A stretch of 64,000 bases of DNA, from contig CM067521.1 in NCBI GenBank assembly GCA_034509495.1, forward strand, positions 1,788,160 through 1,852,159. Reading direction: 5' to 3'. The notes under the pieces were generated by a model. That model searched no databases. It was given only the letters and a program-made list of their open reading frames with translations, and was not told where the DNA came from. The position numbers and the translations under genes were made by a program. The stretch is from Acestrorhynchus altus (lineage: Eukaryota > Chordata > Actinopteri > Characiformes > Acestrorhynchidae). Shown one piece after another: positions 14,701 through 26,700 of this stretch. Position 1 is the stretch's first letter; each line of letters opens with the position of its first letter.

Positions 14701-17700
14701 CCTTTCACCCTGATCTTCAATGATCAGGACCCCACAGGACCACCACAGAGCAGCTATGATGTGGGTGGTGGGTCATTCTCAGCACTGCAGTCACACTGAC
14801 ACGGTGGTGGTGTGTTAGTGTGTGTTGTGCTGGTACGAGTGGATCAGACACAGCAGTGCTGCTGGAGTGTTTAAACACTGTGTCCACTCACTGTCCACTC
14901 TATCAGACACTCCTACCGAGTATCTCCACCTTGTAGATGTGAAGTCAGAGACAGAAGCTCATCTGTTTCTGCACAGTTTGTGTTGGTCATCCTCTAGTCC
15001 TTCATCCTCACAGGACGCTGCGTCTCCAAGCACACAAGGACACACACACACATTTGAGAGTTTGCCTTTGACATGTGACAGGTTTGGACAGGTTGTCCAA
15101 GTCAGATGCGTCTCACTATGTAAAATGTTTCGAGGTCCAGCGTCTGAAATAGGATGAGAGTGTGTTCATGCTTTTGAAATGTGTGCGTTGCTTTGTGCAG
15201 CTGAATTGGAGAAGCAGAAAGGTGTGGTCCGGCCCAGCATCTCCCAGAGTTCGGGGCTGAAAAAGGAAGCAGGGAATGGTAACCTAAGCCGAGGCAGCCT
15301 GGATGATAGCTACGCCATTGGGGAGGGGCTGAAGAGGAGTGCTCTCAGCAGCTCCTTACGAGACCTTTCAGATGCAGGTGAGGTCACCTCCACACAGCAG
15401 CTCACTTTCTACTACATAACCATAATGATACATAACCAAACTCATTCTGTTCATGTGTCTGACACTCTATACGCTGACATGCCAAAAGGGCGACTTGGGG
15501 TATCAGTGTGTAAACTGATCAAGAGGTGTTCCAGCGAGGCATGATGGTGGATGTCATATGTATGGGACATTCCATTTACGTAGTAGGACGGGCATTTACC
15601 ATCCTTCGATCCATAATTTCAAATGTGTACCGGGAATACCTCATAGAACTGGTCAGATGGCATGGTGCGTTATCCTGCTGGAATCCCATCATTGTTGGGA
15701 TACAAGAAGGCCATGAAGGGCTGAATGGTCACCAACCAATGAAACTTGGTGACACTGGTCAATGACGTGTTTAGAGGGACCAGTAGAACCAACCCATTCA
15801 ATGAGAATACACCCCACACCAGTGTGGAACCACCACCAGCCTGCACAGTGCCATGGCTTTGTGTGGTCTGAACAGCATAAACCCTACCATCAACCCAAAA
15901 CAAGTGGTACCGTGACTCATCAGACCATGTCACGTGTTGCCAGTCCTCTAGGTTCCAGTTAGCACCCTTACAAGCCCGGGTGTGGCGCTGTTAAGAGGCA
16001 CTCTGGCGGGTCGTCTGCACCAGCATCCCATGGAAGGTAAAGAGCGCTGCTCTGAGCCGCGGGATATGCGTGTGCAATTCTAGCCAGGTCACCATTATTA
16101 AGCACCCGTGGGCAGCCACTGCACTGTCCACTGTGGGTGATTATGGCCATCTATGATGTACACACATGACATTGTGGATGGATGAATGTTAACTGTCCTC
16201 GCAACTTCAGAAATGGAATGTCCCATCCATCTGGCACCCACCATCATACCTCGCTCACACTCCACACTCTTCATATGTCCTTGCCGTGTGCACACTGACC
16301 AGTGTCCAGGACGTCTCACCACTTCCTAATCAGTTTACACACTGATGTCCCATCACGTTTGGTTTGTCACTGAGTATAAGGTTGGTTTCACACAAAGAAA
16401 CATTCATGGTGTTACGTCTCCCTTTATACAAAGTCTTCAGATCCAAATACAGCTCTGTATTATGGGTTATGTCTTTTAAAATGAACCAAACAGCTGCTCT
16501 GTTTGTGTCTGCTGCTGTGCTCATCCTGCCATAGAGGACCGCATTTCGCTCTCCCCATCTGTAACCATTTACATCCTCTGATGACCAAAGAAATGTCCAT
16601 TCTGTGGGAATTAGGAGGCGCGAAGAGGGAAGAAAACTCCTCATCATATGTAGATGGCAAACAGCTGGCTTGTTAAGTCAAACACTACCTTGGAGAAACT
16701 CACATTTGTAGAAATAATGATAAAAACAAGTTAACATATCGTTTAAATCCAACCTCAAACCCTGCTCCTGAAGATCTGCCTTCCTGCAGCCTACAAAACT
16801 TAATCCAGTCCATCTAATGACTGCCTTCAGAAGTGCCTGGCTGAGATGGGCTACATCTGGGCTGCTGAATGCATAGATACACGTACCTACACGCAGAGTT
16901 GTGTGTTGTTCTCTATAGGTGGTGATGCGTCGGTGAGTCTGCCATGTTGGAGACGTCAACATCTGACTGTAAACATGTACACGTGTAGAAACGAGAGTAG
17001 AACTTCCGTTTGACTGATTTTCACCCAATTTGATCTGTTTTAATCTCCAGAAACAGTTTCATATCAGGTTATTTCTGTTGAATGACTGTGGTGGTGGTGC
17101 TGGATAGCTGTCCGGAGTAGACGGAACGTCTGTACCCGATGTTAAACACTGTAAGCAGGAGGAGTCTCTACTCTTATGTTCTCCAGCTTCTATTAGGATT
17201 TTCCGGGTTCTATCTTAAATGCTCCAGCATCACAGCATCTTTCACACCTACCTTGTTTGATCTGGACTGTCGGAGCTTTGTGTGCAGATGTGAAAGATGT
17301 CACGGATCATGGATCGAACCCCACCCTGGTCCGGTTTGCTTGTAGTGTGGAAACATTTTATTGGATGGTTTCGGACAAATTACATGAAGTTGAGTTGATT
17401 GCTGTGTCTACTGTAACTTCTGCTGTTTGTCTTGCTGTACAGTCCAACCCCACCTTCTGAGAGCAGTACTCTTAGAGGAGTGTGATTTTGGACAGTCCGT
17501 TTCTTAAACCTCTGTTCTGTAACGGTGATGGACGCAGTAGGACAGAGATGCTGACCTCTCCAATATGGCGGTGCTGTTGACACGTCTATCACTGCATCTA
17601 GGAATGTATAACTATGGCTGGACATGCAGGACTGTAGGTCTGCAGAGGGACAATTAGTGAGCACCAGTGAATAGTATGACTCGGCTGTTAAACACGGATA

Positions 17701-20700
17701 TGATGCCGTGTTGGAGAATCCGTTTCTCACTGTTAATGAGTTTGAATGTCATTGTAGACGTAGACCAACACTGTCCTGCTGTCCGTGCTCTTTCTAAGAA
17801 TAAGCTCAAGCCTTGTCTAAATCCTACCTTGTGTAAGTGGAGCGTGCACTTTTGTCCTGGATCTCAGCCCCTGTCCTCTAATTAGTGTCCATCTTCCTGC
17901 AAAGTTGTAAAGTTAAATACTATTGAACCTTGATTTAAGCAGCATTATAATCTGACGTGTTTAACTCCGAACCCTCGTCACACTTTAGCCCAGTTTCATC
18001 CACATGCAGACTTGGAGAGCCAGCAGCAGTTCAAAACTGTCTAAAAAGAGTCGGTCAGACTGAGTCTCTGACCAGTATACGCTACTAGATTACTCTCAGA
18101 GTGGGTCAGACCCAGTCTCTGACCAGTATACGCTACTAGATTACTCTCAGAGTCGGTCAGACCGAGTCTCTGACCAGTATACACTACTAGATTACTCTCA
18201 GAGTCGGTCAGACTGAGTCTCTGACCAGTATACACTACTAGATTACCCTCAGAGTCGGTCAGACCGTGTCTCTGACCAGTATACTCTACTAGATTACTCT
18301 CAGAGTCGGTCAGACCGTGTCTCTGACCAGTATACCCTACTAGATTACTCTCAGAGTCGGGTCAGACTGAGTCTCTGACCAGTATACACTACTAGATTAC
18401 TCTCAGAGTCGGGTCAGACCGAGTCTCTGACCAGTATACGCTACTAGATTACTCTCAGAGTCGGGTCAGACCGAGTCTCTGACCAGTATACTCTACTAGA
18501 TTACTCTCAGAGTGGGTCAGACCGAGTCTCTGACCAGGTGTGGACTCCCAGCTGCTGAACAAATCTGCAGACTAGAGCCATCCAGTACAGACTCGTCCTC
18601 TCGTTCATCACTGTGGTTGTAACCTATTCACACATCAGACACGTCAGACGTGGTGTGGGAAAATTACGGTGACGCCTTACACATAAGTCCACGATGACAC
18701 ATCACACAAGACCCGAGTCTAACCCCACATAACCTGCTGCTGCTGGCCGTCCAGGTCCTGCAGTTGGATCTCCAATTCGGACGCGACAGCTTTCTCTCCA
18801 CCCAGACTCCCACGCTGGCATGATGATCGCTCCACAGGAGAAATGGGAAGGTGTGAATGAACACTCGCAGGGGCTTTTCTATTACCATGGCCAGAACACA
18901 ATGTAAGCATGCTGACAGGGAGCACGAACCTCCGGCTGAAACTGAGAACAGAGGCGATACTGGGCTCGTGAAAGCCAGTGAGAGTTTGCGTTCATGATCT
19001 GGGGTTTACGTGTAGGAACGAGGGTGGTGGCAACAAGCACATAAGGAACCACTGTCTTCCTAATAATGCCTTGTTAATGTCAGCTCCCAGCTCATGGATT
19101 ATGAACAAATAGTCTGTCTGCTTGAGACAAAAACAAATTAGAGCTATTGTAAGCAGCAACACGCCTAATTGTCTTGCAGGGCTTGATCGCTCTGCTTGGC
19201 ACTGTTTATACTCAGTCATAATTAACTTCTCACACTCTTTTGTGGTGCTGACAGGTTTGACACACAACACAAACACAAGACTTAAGGGGTTTGGTCGTCA
19301 CATGTCAAAGAAAACGAGAGACGCTGAACGGTGGTCGGTTGTTGTATGTAAGGCCTGATTTATTTCTGCTTATTATTACATACATTCCACACGTTCAAAG
19401 GGTTCACTAACTTCTGCACGCAGATGTAAGACTGAAGTGACCTGTCCTCGTTCCACTCACAGGTGAATTCTTTAGGAGACACTGACAGACGAGCTTTACA
19501 GAACTTTGGCTACAATCTCATTGAGTGTCATTTAGGTTGGAGGTTGGAGTTGCATTGAGTTTCCAGGTCAAAATTGAATATGGCAGTGGTCAGTATTATC
19601 AGTCTGTTGTTAAAATTATTCACAAGTACACAAACAAAGGATTTCAACAACGTTTATACTGAATATCTAATCTCAGGAGTCTCAAACGTATTAAATAATA
19701 TATCATAATATCATCATCAAAGTCATTAATACACAGGAGCTTATTTTTAAATAAACACCATTAAAAACACAAGTCATTCATGATGATCCTGAACCTTTAA
19801 ACTCTAATGAACATCTAATAAACGTTTTAATAAAGGCATCCATTTTGTCAGTAAACGTTTACACACTTACACATTTGGATTGTCCTGGATGTAACCGCTT
19901 CCGCTCCACCTTAAATGCGGCAGCAGTTACTTCTTACTCTGAATGCATTTAAGGTGGAGCAGAAAAAGAGGAAAGACAGTAACTTGTGAAGTAAATGCGA
20001 GTGAACGACTGCAGCTCTAGTTACTAAAAGGACAGGACAGGATAGAACCTTATTGATCCCTTGGGAGGGTTCCCTCAGGGAAATGAAGGAGAAGGGGTTA
20101 AAAAGAGTTAAGCTAAGGAGCGACCGACCGGGAAGGCAGCCGTTTGGCACAGCGCCAGAATGAGAACAAACTCATTATATATGTATGTTTGTTAGTTTAT
20201 CTGTAATGTTTAGTAAAACAACTTGTCGTGTATGTTAACTCCTCTATAACTCGTATTTAGCCCAATACTGTGTGTTGCATCATTTTTGTTCCACCTTAAA
20301 TGCTGTATTTAAGGTGGAATGGAAACTGTTACATCAAATGGAACCAAGTCAATCAAATGAGACACAAATATTAAACTTGTTTCTTTATTTATTCAGGAAA
20401 ACCATCCAACATTACATAACATAATGAACCTTTCCTTTCAGAATCTCTCCTTTTAGTTCAGCTTTACACAACATTCCTTTTGGATTAAGTTATTAACTCT
20501 GTTCTTCTTTAACCATTCTTTGGTTGAATACGTGTTTATTTAGGGTCAGTGTCTTGCTGCATGACCCACATCCTATTGAGAGTCAGCTCAGAGACAGATG
20601 TCCTGATATTTTCCTTAAGATTTGCTGCTATAATTCAGAATTCATTGTTCCATCGATGATGGCAAGCAACAATGCAGCAAACAAACCACGATAGTCCCAT

Positions 20701-23700
20701 CAGTGTGTTTCACAGATGAGAACTCTATGCAGTGATTTCCTTTTTCCACACACTCTCGTGAAATTCCAACATGTTTCTTGCCTTGCTCTCGGTATGATCT
20801 TTGTTGGTGGAGCACTCCTGGGGAGGGTAATAATGGCTGTGGATCAGTGGAGTCCAAACTCTTTACAGATGGTTCTGTAACCTTTTCCACTCTGATGAGC
20901 TTCAACAGCTCCTCAGAATCTCCATTGTTTGATACACTTCCACAGATATGTGAAGATCAGACTTTGATAGATCCCTGTTCTTTAAATAAAACAGGACACC
21001 GATTGATCATTGATTGAAAACCCCTGCCTCTAATTTCACCTTAAGATGATCCTAAAGGTTCACATACTTTTGCCCTCACAGATATTAAATGTTGGATCAT
21101 TTTTCTCAATAAATAAATGAGCGAGTTTAATATTTTCTCATTGTTTGATTTGGTTCCTCTAATCTATTTTAAGTTTAAGCTTAAAGTTTTGAAGTTTAAG
21201 CTCAAATCTATATAGAATTATAAAAAATTCTAAAGGGTTTATAAACTTTCAAGCACCTGTAGGTATTTTGATTGGGTTTACTGATTAGATTAAAATGGAT
21301 AAATGATGTGAGACATTAGATGATAATAATAAAATTGTCATTTAATATAACCAGATATTGAATGAGTTTATAGGAGAATAATAACAATAATAATGATCAG
21401 GGAGAGGGGGCGGGGCTGACGCTCATCCTGCATACAGACTCTGACTGATCAGAGAGAGGGGGCGGGGCTGACGCTCATCCTGCATACAGACTCTGACTGA
21501 TCAGAGAGAGGGGGCGGGGCTGATGATCAACCTGCATACAGACTCTGACTGATCAGAGAGAGGGGGCGGGGCTGATGATCAACCTGCATACAGACTCTGA
21601 CTGATCAGAGAGAGGGGGCGGGGCTGATGATCAACCTGCATACAGACTCTGACTGATCAGAGAGAGGGGGCGGGGCTGACGCTCAACCTGCATACAGACT
21701 CTGACTGATCAGAGAGGGGGGGCGGGGCTGATGACCTCATTGATCCAGATATTGGGAGGAAAATGAGAAGGGAGGGGCTGTTTGCTCTCTATTTGCTCTC
21801 ACAGAGTTCAAATCTTGGAAAAAAGTCTTGAGACGGGATAAAACAAAAAAGTCAAAGTTCAGATCCACACAATTATCTAAAATCTGATATTTACACATTT
21901 AGATATATTTGAGAATCCTAGGATCTCCTGAAAATAATGACAGCTGGCATTTTGGCGAATAAAAGTACGTCAAACTATGAAAACAACATCCCGCAAAATT
22001 GGCCTCGAGTTGTAAATATTAACACGTTTGATTGAAGTCAATTTAATGGTCTTATTTGCTGCCATCTTCTGTAAAGCTTGTCCAGTCTCGCAACAGTTGC
22101 TACGACGTGCACTTATAGACGAAGAATGGATCGTTTATTTATAGAACCGTTTATAGAACCACCAACATAATAACATCTTTCTGTTCTCTATTGTCATTTT
22201 TCTTCTAGCTTCATATACTGTAGTACTGTTAGGTAAGGTGACTCTACACTCATCATAACGGCTCCCATTAGGTGGCAGATTGGTAGCTGGATTTGATTGC
22301 ATACCAGACTAGAGGAGTGCTAGAATAATCAATTCCTGTTCCCTGTTTTTATTTTTTAACCCATAGCCATTTACGCCCGTCCCTGTACCCGTCCCTCCTC
22401 GTTCCCCTCCCTCCACAGCGCCGTCCACCTGTAGTTTTGAGTGCTTGTAGCTTGATGTGTGTCCTCAGTTCTTTTGTTAGAGCCCCCTGCAGGCAGACAG
22501 GCTACATGCTGCTCTATCTATCACACTGCAGTGTGTCATTTCTTTTGGGCATTGCTCTGACCTATCGCATGTCCCGCTCAGGCAAGCGCGGCCGCCGCAG
22601 CAGTGCGGGATCACTAGACAGCAATATGGACGTAAGTACTGTACCGTAGGACACCAATCAAACCGCCGCTCGCCACTCCTTCTAGTAACACATATGTTGC
22701 AGTGTGAAAAGGGGTGTGTTTTCTACAGCAGGATTCTCCAGCTGGATAACATCAGTGGAAAAGGTCAAGGCTGTCCAGGAGGAGGACAGGGGAAGGATAA
22801 CCTCACTGGACATTCCTCAATTCGGGCTTAAAGGGAATTCCACCAATGACCGAGGTCGAAACGGAGTGATTCGGAGTGATCCGACGTGAAACGGGACATT
22901 GTAACAGTGGTGGTGATGGGAACCATAACACAAATATAGACTCTTATATTCCATATTCACTGCAAATCGTCTGAAATGAGTTAATAAATGATTACAGAAG
23001 TTCATTATAAAGAGAGACTAAGATGCTAAATCATAGTAATAACTAGGCCATAATGAGAATCTAAGTCATAATAATATGATATATCCAGGGCAATTATGAG
23101 ATGTAAGCCATAATAATGAGTCATAATTAAGATATGAAGTCATAGTAATGATACTAAGTTGTAATATGAGCTATTAAAGACAATATTGTCATAACTGAGA
23201 CGAGTTACTCATTAACTCATTATTAAAGTAACTCATTATGACTTCATATCTCATGACTTACTCATAGTTCCATCTTTAATATCTCGTAATATGATGCAGG
23301 AGCTTATTATTATGCCTCACTATCTCAATTATGACTTAATATCTCATTATTATGACTTAGAATTTCAATATTAAGAGTTTTAAACAGGCTTAATATGTGT
23401 CACTTTTCTCATTTTTCAGATGCACTTATACATGTATTTACTGGAATATTGCCCTTAAACTTAATCAAATATCAAAGTAATATTTATAATATAAGAAATA
23501 TAATTCTATAGTCACTGCTGCATATCAGTATAAACCCATCTACCACACAAACACTGCTTTTGACCTCTAAACCTAATTAAATTACAGGGACATGTTTCTA
23601 GGCAGCCTTATATTGTGGTTTGTAGCTCAGCTTTTTATACGAAACCATCATACAGTTTTAAGGAATTGTGCCCATATTTTAAAAACGTGATGGAATTCTT

Positions 23701-26700
23701 TACATTTTCCATCGAACTGGAAAATCCTGCTTTATAAAATACACTGCTCTTATCTTTGTCATGGATTTTTGTTGTTGTTTGCACCTTTTTTTCTTTATTT
23801 TATTTATTTATTTATTTATTTTTGCTTTGTAGTTGTTAAGCAGTAGTTTGGCCAAAAATGACATTGAAGTTTGTTCCCCTTTTTACCATAAAACATCAGC
23901 CAAGGTGTGTTTGGTTTCTGAAGTTTACCAGGCTTAGCGTGGCCAGGGCGTAGTACTCTCAAATCTCAAAATGTTTATAGGGGTGGGTTTAAGACTCGTT
24001 TTTAAAATTCTAATCGATCTCCGTTTGAATGATGTTTGAAGAAACCAAATCTGTTTTAGATTTTTGTGAAAGAAGCACAAGTAACAGAGATGATTTTGTC
24101 AGTCAGTCTCAGGGCAGGTTTTGATGACCGACCCAAATTCAGCTGGTCATATGATCACAGCAGGTCCGGCAGCTCTTACTGGGGGGTGACGAGCTGAGGA
24201 AACGGGTTAAAGCCCTGTTTCTCCTGTACGGGTGGTTTTCACACTGAGCTCGGAGCTTAGAGACGCAGCTGGAGTTTATTTAAATCGAGGGGGGAGTCGG
24301 TGGTGAATATCTAAGTGTCAGGTGTGTGATTTCGTTGTAATTGAGATTCGTAGCTCCAGCACACAGCTAAAGACGTAAGTTTCAGATTCCAAACATGCCA
24401 CAGCTGACGTCAAACCATCTGATTTATTTATTCATTTCTTCATTTTTAGTTTGGCTGAACCGTCGCTTTTAAGCTGTTTCTTTTAGTGGTGTGCATTTGT
24501 GGTGATAGCACTGGAGTCATTGCATGAGCTAACGTTGTCTTTCCTCCGACGGTGAGTTTGTGTTGGATTAAAGGTTTGAGCTTCTCCCTCTGGACTGCGT
24601 TATTCCTGATGACCCTCGTACATTGACAATAGCCGGCATGATGCTACTAATGTATGCCGTCTCTGTTTGGAAGGCAAAGCATGCTCGTTCCGAATGCTTG
24701 TGTTTTTCTGTTTGCAGTGTAATCTTACCTCAGATGTTTCACTCGTCGCTGTGGTGAATGCTGGTTCGTTTTCATGTGGAAAGGACAGAATTCCCATCGC
24801 TTTCCTCTCCAGCCTTGATCCTATGCACTTTTCCCTCTTCAGCCCAAAGCACCTCTTGGAAAATACAGAAACAGGAATTTTGGATTATTTTAAGTGTCAT
24901 AATTGAGACAGATGAGTAATATTAGTGATGTTTCAGATCATAACCATCACGTTTGCCCTCTTTTTTAAATTAGGACAGAGGTGCCGTCATGCTGGTGCAA
25001 CACTGCCGATCGTAGCTGTTTATTCATGTTTTCTTTGCACTAACTTGATCTTGCCTGTCTGAGCTTTTGCATGGTGTGCATGGCCACCCGATATCCGCTG
25101 CGTTCCGGTCAGTGGCACTGACAGCTGAAGGGTTGTTAGTGCAGATGTGATGTTAGTGAAGTGTTGCCTGAATGTTGTAATGTTGATAATGTGATGCTTT
25201 GCTGTGATGAAAAATGTGTACTGTTATGAATTTGATATTGTTATTGTTATGTACCGTCACCGCAACGAAAAGCACCAAATGAAACCTGTATTTCTTTGTG
25301 TAATTTATTTTCTAGGGCAAAGGATTAATACAGCACATACAGTGATGCTCGAACGTTTGTGAACCCTTTATAATTTTCTATATTTCTATTTACGGAGAAG
25401 CAAATCGAACAAACAAACAAAAATCTGACCCTCGTGAACCTTTGCTTTCAGTATCTGACAGCAATAACTGTTCAGTCCTGAAACTAACTTCTGTGAACTG
25501 CTGCTTCAGGTCCTTCCACAACATTTCTACTGGATTAAGGTCAGGACTTTGACTGGGTCATTCCAAAACAATAACTTCCTTCTACTTTGAACATTCTTTG
25601 AACAACTTGTTGGCTTACGGTCGTTGTCTTTCTGCATGACCCATGTTCTTTTAAGATTCAACTCACAGATGTCCTGATAATGTTCCTCTAAGATTTCGCT
25701 TTTCATTTAACCCAATAAGATCAATTTTGGGCTCATCCATCCACAAAGCGTTGTTCCACTGGCCTTCTGGCCGCTCCATGTGATCTTTATCAAACTGCAG
25801 ACGGGCAGCGATGTTCTCTTTAGAGAGCGGCGACTTTCTCCTTGCAGCCCTGCTCTGCTCACCGTTGTTGTTCAGTGTTCTCCTGATGGTGCAGCATTCC
25901 TGGTCACTCATGGGAAATGCCTTTTGCCCTCACATATGGAATTTTGGATCATTTTCTTCAGTAAATTCATCTGTAAGTGTAATATCTACCTAATTTTAGG
26001 AAAATCTGATGGTGTTTTAGCTCAAATTTATTCAAAAGTATAGAAAATTCCAAAGGGTTCAGAAACGAGCACCACTTTCCAGAGGTTTGTAGACACCAGT
26101 TTTAATTAGTGAATTAAACCCCCTTTGGCTCCTCAGGACTGGAGGATTTAGCTCTGGTCTAAGATACCATCAGTGATATTCACTGTATTGCGACGGTTTT
26201 GTTCCTGATGTAACTCTGTGTCCGTCCCCCTCTGCAGGGCTCCATCATTAGCAGTCCCCACATGCGGCGCCGGGCTGCCTCCAGCCGTGACTGTCCCTCC
26301 CGCCAGCAGTCCATCCCCAGTTCCTCCTCTTCTCTGCTGGGATCGCTCTTTGGCACCAAACGGGGCAAATCCCCCTTGCCCCCTCAAACCCCTCACCCGT
26401 CCCATCCCACCCTCATCTCCCATACGCCCCACCCTTCCAATTTGCACCACACAGCCCGCGACAACATCACAGAGACTCAGGCTCAGATCCACCCGCACCA
26501 TGCCCAGTTCTGCCACATGCAGCAAAACCCACCTCCGTACCACCACCATCACCACTACCATCCTCCGGCGCACGTCCAGCACCAGTACCACCCGCCATCT
26601 GGCCACTCGCACGGATCACATTCCCATGGGCCTCATTCCCAGCATGCCCAGCACCACCATGCCCAAGCTCCAACTCCTGCACCTCCTGCTGGTAGTGCCA

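Noticed and set aside
18041..18235. 64-codon frame with 17-residue repeats
   Set aside because: Minisatellite artefact with no splice or homology support.
18054..21735. CRISPR-like regular repeats
   Set aside because: The repeats are head-to-tail minisatellites without unique spacers, in an animal intron.
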